Shown here: positions 44,882 to 52,933 of the stretch, piece after piece
Position numbering within the stretch: the first letter of the stretch is position 1
Layout of the letters: every line of letters begins with the position of its first letter
Origin: Planctomycetaceae bacterium
GTDB taxonomy: Bacteria > Planctomycetota > Planctomycetia > Planctomycetales > Planctomycetaceae
Reading direction: 5' to 3'
NCBI GenBank assembly: GCA_021732415.1
Contig: JAKFVC010000194.1
Span: 1 to 53,751 of the forward strand
DNA length: 53,751 nucleotides
Notes under the pieces: model-generated
Seen by the model: only the letters and a program-made list of their open reading frames with translations
Databases searched by the model: none
Told to the model about the DNA's origin: nothing
Made by a program: the position numbers and the translations under genes

Positions 44882-44908
44882 TTATGCGCACTTCGCGATT
44901 ATGCGTAG
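44876..44908 (+). repeat. RIT left inner terminal inverted repeat
   Basis: Begins CCGACGTTATGCGCACTT and ends GATTATGCGTAG. It matches the complement of 48341-48373 at all but a few positions (C/T changes and a 3-base difference). Confidence 0.8.
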
Positions 44909-45018
44909 TTGGACGAGGGCTAAGATGGGGATCCCTTTCTTTTCGCGGGTTTCGTCGGTGAATCGCTGCACATAATAATGACGCGTTCTTTTGCCCTCGG
45001 GGCCGAAAGGAGAGCGTC

Positions 45019-46257
45019 ATGTCAAAGCGGCATCGTAAGCGTGTTTGTCAGCACGCCTGTGCCAGATCTATTTGTTCCCTCCTGGAACAGTATTCGGAGT
45101 ATCTGAGTTCCCAGGGATATTCTGCTCAACGACACCGTCGCTATGTTCGGGTCGTTGAGCATTTTGGCCGGTGGATAGGACGCTGGCACGTTAGCCGGTC
45201 TCTCGTTCAGGAATTCCTCGACCAAGGACTGTCGGATTGTCAATGTCCGGGAGTCAGTCGCGATCGGCGTTTGAATCGCGCCGCATTGAATCACTTGCTG
45301 GCGATGCTGGGACTGGATCAGGAGCCGCCAGTTGATTCACAGGGTTGCTTGGGCGAGCTATTACGCGACTACGAAGAGCACCTTACCAACACCAGAGGAC
45401 TTGGACGGGATACTGTTCTCCGTCACTTGAAGTACACCCGGGACATGCTCCGTCGTTTCGGTATCCGGCGAGAGTCTCAGTTCAAGCATTGGACGGCCGA
45501 AGCGATCGAAGAGGATGTCGCACGGGAAGGACGCTGCGCTCCAGGACGAGGGCGTAATGTTGGATGGTGTGCTCGATCGTTTCTGCGGTTTCTCCAGCAG
45601 GTGGGCCTGATCGAACGAGACCTCGCCGCCGCCGTTCCGACCGTCGCGCGTTGGCGACTAGCGTCGCTGCCGACGACGTTGAGCGAAACAGAAATTGAAC
45701 GTTTGATTGGGGCGGCGGACCTGACGACAGCATTTGGTCGACGCAACTACGCCATCGTTCTGTGCCTGAGCGAATTGGGACTGCGCGGAGCGGATGTGGC
45801 CAAGCTGCAAATCGACGACGTCGATTTCACCGCCGGTGTGTTACGGCTGAGCCAGCGTAAGGAGCGACATGCGGACGTTTTTCCGTTGACGCCACGGTTG
45901 CGTTCGGCGTTGCAAGCCTATCTTCGGGGAAACCGTCCCGCTGGCACATCTTCGGCCGTTTTCGTTCGGCACCGTGCTCCGCTGGGCAAGCCGCTCACTT
46001 CCATCGGCATCTGCAATGTGGTTTTGCGTCTGGCGGATCAAGCCGGATTGCGTCACCGCGTAAATGGCCCTCATACGCTGCGGCGCAGTCTGGCCAGTCG
46101 GATGGTCAACGCCGGTGCCACTCTGAAACAGATCGCCGATTTTCTGGGGCACGCGTCAATCGACACCACAACGCTCTATGCCAAAGTCGATCTCACCACG
46201 CTTTCCCAAGTGGCGTTGCCTTGGCCCGCGAAAGAGAGAAAGACGGTGCGACCATGA
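45019..46257 (+). CDS. RIT tyrosine recombinase A
   Basis: A 412-residue tyrosine recombinase, the first of the trio, preceded by AAGGAGAG. Two core-binding segments occupy about residues 15-230. The catalytic domain has the first Arg in LGLRGADVAKL, HTLRRS (H-x-x-R), LGHASIDTTTLY with the second His and the nucleophile Tyr, and the hairpin Lys in RLSQRKERH. All catalytic residues are present, so it is probably active. Its stop overlaps the start of recombinase B by 4 bp. It would act with B and C on the element's inverted repeats. The family is sure; the division of labour among the three is not known. Confidence 0.92.
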   Translation: MSKRHRKRVCQHACARSICSLLEQYSEYLSSQGYSAQRHRRYVRVVEHFGRWIGRWHVSRSLVQEFLDQGLSDCQCPGVSRDRRLNRAALNHLLAMLGLDQEPPVDSQGCLGELLRDYEEHLTNTRGLGRDTVLRHLKYTRDMLRRFGIRRESQFKHWTAEAIEEDVAREGRCAPGRGRNVGWCARSFLRFLQQVGLIERDLAAAVPTVARWRLASLPTTLSETEIERLIGAADLTTAFGRRNYAIVLCLSELGLRGADVAKLQIDDVDFTAGVLRLSQRKERHADVFPLTPRLRSALQAYLRGNRPAGTSSAVFVRHRAPLGKPLTSIGICNVVLRLADQAGLRHRVNGPHTLRRSLASRMVNAGATLKQIADFLGHASIDTTTLYAKVDLTTLSQVALPWPAKERKTVRP

Positions 46258-47207
46258 AACGCAAGACGATGGTACGCCGGGTGAAGGATTATCTGCAGCT
46301 GCGGCGGGCACTTGGTTTTCAAATGCGAACTCAGGGAGACATGCTTCTGCAATTTGGGAGGTATCTCGATGGTGCGGGATATCGCGGTCCACTAACGACG
46401 GAAGCGGCGCTGCGCTGGGCCAATCGTCCTCACTTATCACGAGGCTCGCGCGCGAAGCGGCTGTCGGCGGTGCGCTGTTTCGCACGGTATCTGGCAGCGC
46501 GAGACGGCCAGACTGAGGTGCCGGAGCGGTATCTGGTACCGAAGGTCTGCTTTCGCCAGCGGCCACATCTCTACAGTCCACGCGAGCTGGAACAGTTGCT
46601 AGTTGCGACCGACCGGCTACGGCCTTCGTATCCATTGAAGAGGCTGGTTTGCCGCACGCTGTTCGGGTTGCTGGCATGCACTGGCTTGCGAGTTTCCGAA
46701 GCTCTGAAACTCAAGGCGGAGCACGTCGATCTGCAGCGTGGCGTCCTGCGAATTGAACAAACGAAGTTCAAAAAGTCACGGTTGGTACCACTGCATCCGA
46801 CGGCCGCGCACGCCCTACGACGTTACGCGCAGGCACGCTATGGCCGCTTGGACGTGCGTGACAAAAGCCCCTTTTTTGTCGACAAGAAGGGAACTCGTCT
46901 TACCTATGGCGCAGTCCGCCGGAGCTTTGACAAGTTGCGTGAAATGTTGGGTTGGACACAGTCCAACGGCGACCGGCCTCGTCCCCGCATTCATCATTTG
47001 CGACACACGTTCGCCTGCCAGCGGCTCCTGTCCTGGTATCGCCAAGGCCAGGATGTCCATCATCTGATCGCCGCGCTCTCGACTTACCTCGGACACGGCA
47101 AGGTCACAGACACTTATTGGTATCTGACCAGCACGCCGGAACTGCTGGCCATAGCGGGTAGCCGCTTTGAACAGTTCGCAGACACCAGGAAAGGAGAGCA
47201 TAAATGA
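46254..47207 (+). CDS. RIT tyrosine recombinase B
   Basis: A 317-residue tyrosine recombinase. I start it at the ATG overlapping the stop of recombinase A (46254); a longer in-frame start at 46221 lies inside gene A. The catalytic domain shows CTGLRVSEAL (first Arg), EQTKFKKSRLVPL (hairpin Lys), HHLRHTFACQ (H-x-x-R), LGHGKVTDTYWYL (His and Tyr). The length is typical for the middle gene of RIT elements. Its last codons overlap the start of recombinase C by 4 bp, so all three are translationally coupled and presumably made in fixed ratio. No frameshift is seen. Confidence 0.92.
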   Translation: MKRKTMVRRVKDYLQLRRALGFQMRTQGDMLLQFGRYLDGAGYRGPLTTEAALRWANRPHLSRGSRAKRLSAVRCFARYLAARDGQTEVPERYLVPKVCFRQRPHLYSPRELEQLLVATDRLRPSYPLKRLVCRTLFGLLACTGLRVSEALKLKAEHVDLQRGVLRIEQTKFKKSRLVPLHPTAAHALRRYAQARYGRLDVRDKSPFFVDKKGTRLTYGAVRRSFDKLREMLGWTQSNGDRPRPRIHHLRHTFACQRLLSWYRQGQDVHHLIAALSTYLGHGKVTDTYWYLTSTPELLAIAGSRFEQFADTRKGEHK

Positions 47208-48283
47208 AGACGACTACGTCCCGCAGGTCAAAGGTGACCAAGTCCCCAAAGTCGAAAGCAAACAGGTCAGGAACAAGTGAGTCGCTCGCACTGAAGATTT
47301 CCCTCGGCTCGATCCTGCAGCGTTATTTCTGCGAGTATTTAGTCAGCCAGCGCGACCTGAGTCAAAACACGATTGCCAGTTACCGCGACACTTTCCGGCT
47401 TCTGTTGGAGTTTTTGAAACTCCGGTACCGCATCCAGCCCGATCGAGTCTGCGTCGAGGATCTGGACGCGCCACATGCGCTCGCGTTTCTGGATGATCTG
47501 GAGCGACGACGCGGCAACACCGTCCGCTCGCGTAATGCCCGCCGGGCGGCGCTCCGCTGCTTCCTTCGTTATGCCGCAGCGTCCGAGCCGCAACTGCTGC
47601 CGGTGGCACAGCGCGTATTGGCCATTCCCGCGAAACGATTTGAGCGAGCTTCGGTCAGCTACCTGACGCGGGAGCAGATGCAGGCTATTCTCGACTCGCC
47701 CGATGTCACCACTTTTTCCGGACGACGCGACCGAGTGCTTCTTCTACTGTTGTACAACACCGGCGCGCGGGCATCGGAGATCGCAGGCCTGCAGATTCAA
47801 GATGTCTCTTTGGAGTCGCGAGGCTCTGTGTGCATTCGCGGAAAAGGCCGCAAGAATCGATCGATGCCGCTCTGGCAGAAGACAGTCAGGTTGTTGCGTT
47901 CCTGGCTGAAGGAACTTGATAGCGCGCCGGATTCGCCCTTACTGCCCAACATCCACGGCCAACGGCTGACTCGTTACGGGATTGCCCAGCGTTTGCAGTA
48001 CACGGTGCAACGTGCCGTCTCCGAGGAACCGTCACTTCAGTCGCTGCGAATCTCCCCTCACCTGATTCGTCACACGACGGCGATGCACCTGCTTCAATCA
48101 GGTGTGGACCTTTCGGTGATTGCCATGTGGCTTGGCCATGAGTCGACTCAAACGACCCATCAATACCTGGACGCAGACCTCGAATCCAAAAAGCGGGCAC
48201 TGGCGTGTCTGGAGCCACCATGCGTCGGTAAATCATCTCGCCCCCGAGATGATGACATCGTGCACTTCCTCAAAGGTCTGTGA
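47204..48283 (+). CDS. RIT tyrosine recombinase C
   Basis: A 359-residue tyrosine recombinase. GGAGAG precedes the ATG at 47204, which overlaps the stop of B. A basic Lys/Ser-rich start (residues 1-25) is followed by a core-binding domain (SQRDLSQNTIASYRDTFRLL) and a catalytic domain with YNTGARASEIAGL (first Arg), GKGRKNRSMPL (Lys), SPHLIRHTTA (H-x-x-R), LGHESTQTTHQYL (His and Tyr). All catalytic residues are intact. It closes the trio; the right inverted repeat begins about 57 bp after its stop. Confidence 0.93.
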   Translation: MKTTTSRRSKVTKSPKSKANRSGTSESLALKISLGSILQRYFCEYLVSQRDLSQNTIASYRDTFRLLLEFLKLRYRIQPDRVCVEDLDAPHALAFLDDLERRRGNTVRSRNARRAALRCFLRYAAASEPQLLPVAQRVLAIPAKRFERASVSYLTREQMQAILDSPDVTTFSGRRDRVLLLLLYNTGARASEIAGLQIQDVSLESRGSVCIRGKGRKNRSMPLWQKTVRLLRSWLKELDSAPDSPLLPNIHGQRLTRYGIAQRLQYTVQRAVSEEPSLQSLRISPHLIRHTTAMHLLQSGVDLSVIAMWLGHESTQTTHQYLDADLESKKRALACLEPPCVGKSSRPRDDDIVHFLKGL

Positions 48284-48340
48284 TTATGCGCACTATAAAG
48301 GAGACCAACCCATGACAAACAAGCGGTTTGAAGCAACGGG

Positions 48341-48373
48341 CTGCACATAATCCTCAAATGCACATAACGTCGG
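48341..48373 (-). repeat. RIT right inner terminal inverted repeat
   Basis: On the minus strand this reads CCGACGTTATGTGCATTT and ends GATTATGTGCAG, the mirror of the left repeat at 44876-44908. The complement of the outer arm GTTTACAGAACAGCA follows at 48380-48394. Confidence 0.8.
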
Positions 48374-48394
48374 CCATTGTGCTGTTCTGTAAAC

Positions 48395-48656
48395 CCCTTG
48401 GCGGGGGTAAAGGGAGCGGTCGTGGTTCGACGCCTCTTTATTTTCGGGATAGCATGTATTTCAATCTCTCTTCAGTACCGCCTTCGTTGAGCCCATTGGG
48501 GCTCCGAACCGGCATTGTGCCAACCAAAGTTCTTCAACGCTGGCCACAGTCACAGTCGAGCGCTTCTTTCCGCGCACACCGTCGATCGACGATTGGGGCC
48601 TGTCAGCGTTTCGATCTTCCAGACACGTTCGCCATCACCCCCGTCGAGAAATCATT
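48395..48656. promoter_or_regulatory. Leader region of the GTPase operon
   Basis: About 260 bp between the RIT right end and the first GTPase start. It presumably holds the operon promoter, but I cannot fix a -10/-35 pair. No gene is visible. It is the junction at which the RIT element meets the operon. Confidence 0.35.
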
Positions 48657-50561
48657 ATGTCGCAATTGCGTTCCTCGACCGAAGTGCTCGTGCCTCCCTG
48701 GATCACCTCACTTCGCGAGCATTTGGCGCAGCACGGCGAGCCTGCCGTGGTCGCCGAGATTGACCAGTCCGTTGACCAGTTTCGCAGTGCCCAGCTCACG
48801 ATTGCGCTGTTGGGAAAGGTGAAACGCGGCAAATCGACTCTGCTCAATGCGTTGCTGGGCCGCAGAGATGATGTCGTCGCGCCGATCGATCGCCTGCCCG
48901 CGTCGTGCGCCATCACGCAGTTCCGTTGGAGCGAACAGGAAGCGGTGCAAGTGATTTATCGGGACGGGCATCAGGAAGCGATTTCCTTCAGCCGAATTCG
49001 CGAGTTCGTCACCGAAGAATCTAATCGCGACAATCACAAACAAGTCGATGTGGTGCACGTATCTGGCCCCTTTACGGGAATCAATAGGGCCACGGTGTTG
49101 GTCGATACCCCCGGCGCGGGATCGATTCATGAGCACCACGATGCGCTCCTGCATGCGTTTATTCCACAGGCTGACGTCGTGTTGTTTCTCGTCACGTCCC
49201 GTATGCCACTGGATCAGGACGAATTGGAACTGCTGGCACGTATTAAAACCGCCGACATACCGAAGGTCTTCTTCGTCATCAATCGCATCGACGAAGCCGA
49301 GGAGCAAGATCTCCAGGATGCGATTCAGCACAACCAGGCACTTCTGGCACGGCATGGAATCGCGCCTGGGGTGATCCATCGGATTAGTGCGAAGCAGTCT
49401 TTTCAGGGAAATGCCGCAGACAGCGGTGTTCCCGAGCTGCTGGCAGCCGTGGGGACATTTCTGGCGGCCCAGCGCGGACCAACGCTGCAAAGTCGGTTGG
49501 TGACCCGCGTCCGTCAAGCCGTCGAAGTACTCATCCCGCGCTGGGAATTGGATTTCCAGAGTGCTACCAAGAGTGCCGGAGAACTGAATGCCGAACTGCG
49601 GCGACTAGAAACGCGACAGGCGACTCTGGCGCAGGAACGCGAATTCGCCAGCCGCGAATTCTTGCTCGCCTGGAAGCGCGCGGCCGATGAGTTCGACTTT
49701 GCCCTGCAAGGATCGCGGGCGCCACTCCAGTCAGGGTTACGTACACGAATCGAATGTCGTGAGTCCCCAGGAGCAGGAAGTCTATCCCAAGGACTGCCTG
49801 CCCTGCTCAATGAATTGGTGGCTGAGCGACTGACTCCGCTCACCTCGGAATTCGAGACCAAGTTACGGCAGGCGACAGACCGACTCCAGGCCACTTATCC
49901 ACAGTTCCACATGTCCGTCGAAGGGCACGCCCTCATCGCGCCCCGGACAAATGCGACCGCCCTTATGGCAACTTCGGCTGGCGGAATCGCGATCGCGAGC
50001 ACGGGGATGGGTTTGGCTGCTGCCGGAAGTGCCGTCGCGAGCTCCATTGCCGCAGCCAATGCCGCGGCGCTCGCGGCAACAACAACGGTTGCCGTTCCCA
50101 CGGCATTGGGCGGTTTACTGGGCTCGGTTCCGTATCTGGGAAGCGTGCTGACCCAATTAGCGACGGGAACTGCAGCCTTATCGACCCCGGCCGCACTGAC
50201 TGCGACTCCCTTGTGGGTCGCTCTCTCAGGACCAATCGGCTGGACGATGGCCGGGATCGGGGTGTTGGCGATTCCGATCGCCTGGCGCTCGTCTCAGTTG
50301 AAAGCCAAACAGCAGATCGAAGCGGCGTGCCTGCAGCAACTGGATCAGATATTGGACCAATTGCGGACAGAACGGCTACCGGCCATTCGGGAGATGGCCT
50401 CCTCGATCGTGGACGAATTTCAGCAAAACCTCGATCGGCAGTTGGGCGCAATCCAGCGGACATTGCAACAGCATCGCGATCGTCCGTCCAAGCCGGACGA
50501 AATCGTTGGGCTGCAATCCCGGCTTGAGCGACTACGGCAGCTTTGGAACTCCGCCACGTAA
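48657..50561 (+). CDS. Dynamin-like GTPase with hydrophobic C-terminal region
   Basis: A 634-residue GTPase. The P-loop is GKVKRGKST (about residues 53-61), G3 is DTPGAGS (150-156) and G4 is NRID (209-212), inside a TRAFAC/dynamin-like domain of about 290 residues. A helical, coiled-coil-like stretch (about 300-430, Arg/Glu/Leu-rich) follows, then a long Ala/Gly/Thr-rich hydrophobic zone (about 440-545) that could insert in membranes, and a final helix rich in Leu and Gln. The layout resembles bacterial dynamin-like proteins. It is the first gene of a four-gene same-strand run and lies just right of the RIT element. A role in membrane remodelling or conflict is inferred. Confidence 0.85.
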   Translation: MSQLRSSTEVLVPPWITSLREHLAQHGEPAVVAEIDQSVDQFRSAQLTIALLGKVKRGKSTLLNALLGRRDDVVAPIDRLPASCAITQFRWSEQEAVQVIYRDGHQEAISFSRIREFVTEESNRDNHKQVDVVHVSGPFTGINRATVLVDTPGAGSIHEHHDALLHAFIPQADVVLFLVTSRMPLDQDELELLARIKTADIPKVFFVINRIDEAEEQDLQDAIQHNQALLARHGIAPGVIHRISAKQSFQGNAADSGVPELLAAVGTFLAAQRGPTLQSRLVTRVRQAVEVLIPRWELDFQSATKSAGELNAELRRLETRQATLAQEREFASREFLLAWKRAADEFDFALQGSRAPLQSGLRTRIECRESPGAGSLSQGLPALLNELVAERLTPLTSEFETKLRQATDRLQATYPQFHMSVEGHALIAPRTNATALMATSAGGIAIASTGMGLAAAGSAVASSIAAANAAALAATTTVAVPTALGGLLGSVPYLGSVLTQLATGTAALSTPAALTATPLWVALSGPIGWTMAGIGVLAIPIAWRSSQLKAKQQIEAACLQQLDQILDQLRTERLPAIREMASSIVDEFQQNLDRQLGAIQRTLQQHRDRPSKPDEIVGLQSRLERLRQLWNSAT

Positions 50562-50609
50562 GACGAAGTCGCTATTGGAAATGTCCCCGCGTGACCACGG
50601 AACTTGAAG

Positions 50610-51704
50610 ATGATTTCGCAAACTACCGAATCGATGTCGAGGCTCGGAATACTCGTCGAGGAATTCCTGATGTTGATTTCCGAATCCATCGAGTATCACC
50701 CGGACTCCGACATCCAAGCCGTACTGCAAGAGACTTTTCAAATTGCCAAGACGATTCATCGTCGGATCGCCGTCTCGCGGCAGCGATTTGTCATGGCCAT
50801 CGTCGGTCAGGCAAACGTGGGGAAATCGACGCTCCTCGCCGCATTGCTGGGAGAGGAGATTTCCCCGCGCCGGAATGGCCCCTGTACCGCCACTTCCATC
50901 GAATATTCCTGGGGACCGACGTATCGCATTGAGGCGCGCTATCGGGGGACGTTGCGGCGAGACGTCAGCCACTGCGGCAGTTCCGCGGAGACCTTGCAGC
51001 AACTCACTGCCTTGGCCGATGAATCCAGTGCCGGGGCGGGGAAGCGAGCGGAGCGGATTCTGGTCCAGCTCCCGCTGGAACTCCTGCATGACGGTTTGGT
51101 AGTTGCTGATACTCCCGGATTTGGTGCCGCACACAGTGACGTGGAACGCGATGGCACGCATGACGAGAGCGTCCGAAGTTATCTTCATAGTGAAGTGTCA
51201 CAAGTCCTCTGGGTCGTGCTGGGGGATCAAGCCATCAGTAAGCGCGAGCACCGATTCTACGAGCAGTTTCTGAACGCAATTTGCGACGATGTGGTCGTGA
51301 CCGGTTGCGAAGACTGGACAGCGTCCGATCGGCAGCGCTTTCAGCAGCGAATGGCGGCTCCCCTCCACCTGCAGACGGCCGAATTCCACTTTGTGTCGGG
51401 ACTACAGGGACTACAAGCCCGCAAGAGTCAAGATTCTGGACGCTTAAACGCCGCTGGAATTCCGCAGTTAGAAACCCGGGTTCGTCTCCTGGCCGACCCG
51501 GTCCAACGCTACGCAGCGCTGGAGAGTCGACTGGCCATTTTGGCCAATGCGTTGGGGGCTTGGATGACAGATTTTCGGAGATCGAAAACGGCGAGGAGAA
51601 CGCAGAGTCCGTGGCGACCCGATAGCTGGCTGCGGTGGCTGGAATTGCCTGCCACACCGTTCAAGCGACAACTCGACCAAGCGTTACAACAGGGGGCCAC
51701 ATGA
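50610..51704 (+). CDS. Small GTPase (second GTPase of the operon)
   Basis: A 364-residue GTPase. I start it at the ATG at 50610 with GGAA 7-8 bases upstream; a TTG at 50604 and Met at 50634 are alternatives. P-loop GQANVGKS (about 66-73), Thr-rich switch region after SPRRNGPCTATSIEY, G3 DTPGFG (about 167-172). The G4 position reads VTGCEDW instead of N/TKxD, so guanine specificity is uncertain. A helical C-terminus ends in a basic stretch. The next gene overlaps its stop by 4 bp. It follows the dynamin-like gene by 48 bp and probably works with it, as paired bacterial dynamin-like GTPases do. Function unknown. Confidence 0.82.
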   Translation: MISQTTESMSRLGILVEEFLMLISESIEYHPDSDIQAVLQETFQIAKTIHRRIAVSRQRFVMAIVGQANVGKSTLLAALLGEEISPRRNGPCTATSIEYSWGPTYRIEARYRGTLRRDVSHCGSSAETLQQLTALADESSAGAGKRAERILVQLPLELLHDGLVVADTPGFGAAHSDVERDGTHDESVRSYLHSEVSQVLWVVLGDQAISKREHRFYEQFLNAICDDVVVTGCEDWTASDRQRFQQRMAAPLHLQTAEFHFVSGLQGLQARKSQDSGRLNAAGIPQLETRVRLLADPVQRYAALESRLAILANALGAWMTDFRRSKTARRTQSPWRPDSWLRWLELPATPFKRQLDQALQQGAT

Positions 51705-52915
51705 TATCCGTTGCGGTTGTCGGAATTGAGGGAAGTGGCAAGACCGTTTTGGCGACGATGTTGGCCAAGCGCTACTGCGAACGACGCGCGGGCGCGCCGT
51801 TTTTTGAAGCGATGTCAATCAACACGGTCAGGCTCGTCGAGAAGTGCTGGGGCACACTTCAAAACCGCGAATGGCCTCCATCTACTCCCATCGGAGAAAT
51901 GTCCGCACTTCACTGGCGCGTGCATTTTTCTGATTCACAAGTTTGCGATTTAAAGATGATTGATGCCGCAGGCCAAGACCTGCGCCAGCTGTTCGGTGAG
52001 CAGCGTATCAACGATTTCGATGCTCTGCCGCAGCATCTTAAGAATCTGGCAGACTGCATTTGCAATGCCAATATTGTGCTGTTGTTGGTCAATTTGGGTG
52101 ATATCTGCGGAGTGCCCGATTCCTTGCGCCGGCAAGAGAATGAATTCGCGGCCAAGTTTATCATCGAGTATCTGCAAGCGAAACGCACTGCAAACCCTCC
52201 TAGAATTTGCCTCGTGTTAACTCAGCGCGACCTGCATCGAGGGATCTTTCGCCAATTCACTGACGAACGGCAACTTGTGCGACATCATTTGCCGTCATTG
52301 TTCACCGCCCATTTTGCTTCAGGTGAAGTCGGCGTGCTTTCCGTTTCTGCCGTCGCAAATACTGACATCGAGCTTGGAGAAGGGCAGCGGATACGTCGGG
52401 TTCCCGCCGTTCCGGTTCAAAGTCAGGGTTTGTCCAAATTAATTTCTTGGCTGCAAGAGGCCGTAAATCGACAACCACCGGCAGCCCAAGTGCAAACTGA
52501 GATCCCAGTTCAAGACACGTTCTGGACCCGCATGCGCAGCCATGTAGGCACTTACCTCGCGATGTCAGTCTGTATTGGAGTCTTCACTTATGCAAAAGCT
52601 AAGCCTCCAAAGCCAGCGTGGCCTCGACTCCCACCTGTGACTCGACCGGTACCGCAATTTGTGACGCAACACTCTATCGGCCGCTCTGGGGTACTTGATG
52701 ATTCGGTGACCTCTTATGGAACGGTGCAAAACAAAGGTGCGGCAGGGAAGATCCGTGTGATTTCGCAAGTCGTCGAAGACGGCGTGGTCAAGGATCGAAA
52801 GTTTCAGGATCTGATCTTGAATCCTATGGAAGTCGGTCGCTTTGAGATCGAACTTCCCGGCATTGAGAATCTGAAACACAAGTTTGAAGTGACGAATGAG
52901 GCTGTGGTCCCGTAA
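51701..52915 (+). CDS. P-loop NTPase with membrane anchor and FxLYD-like domain
   Basis: A 404-residue protein starting at the ATG at 51701, which overlaps the preceding stop and follows AGGGGG; a longer in-frame start at 51635 lies within the GTPase gene. Walker A is GIEGSGKT (8-15), a DxxG-like DAAGQD is at 88-93 and TQRD (174-177) stands where a G4 motif would be, as in double-GTPase/DO-GTPase-like proteins. A single membrane helix is at about 282-298 (VGTYLAMSVCIGVFTYA). The C-terminal about 90 residues form a beta-sandwich (SYGTVQNKGAAGKIRVISQV) similar to FxLYD domains. This domain is probably outside the membrane. It links the GTPases to the envelope. The function is not known. Confidence 0.78.
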   Translation: MISVAVVGIEGSGKTVLATMLAKRYCERRAGAPFFEAMSINTVRLVEKCWGTLQNREWPPSTPIGEMSALHWRVHFSDSQVCDLKMIDAAGQDLRQLFGEQRINDFDALPQHLKNLADCICNANIVLLLVNLGDICGVPDSLRRQENEFAAKFIIEYLQAKRTANPPRICLVLTQRDLHRGIFRQFTDERQLVRHHLPSLFTAHFASGEVGVLSVSAVANTDIELGEGQRIRRVPAVPVQSQGLSKLISWLQEAVNRQPPAAQVQTEIPVQDTFWTRMRSHVGTYLAMSVCIGVFTYAKAKPPKPAWPRLPPVTRPVPQFVTQHSIGRSGVLDDSVTSYGTVQNKGAAGKIRVISQVVEDGVVKDRKFQDLILNPMEVGRFEIELPGIENLKHKFEVTNEAVVP

Positions 52916-52933
52916 TCGGATGGAAATTGCACG

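Larger units (their letters stand above)
44807..48394. mobile_element. RIT element (recombinase in trio)
   Basis: Three same-strand tyrosine recombinases, joined by 4-bp ATGA overlaps, sit between inverted repeats. Inner arms of 33 bp: 44876-44908 and the complement of 48341-48373, sharing CCGACGTTATG, then GCA, TT and GATTATG. Outer arms: GTTTTACAGAAACAGCA at 44807-44823 and GTTTACAGAACAGCA as the complement of 48380-48394. The arrangement matches recombinase-in-trio elements. No cargo beyond the three genes is evident. Whether the true ends are the inner or outer arms is open. Confidence 0.85.
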
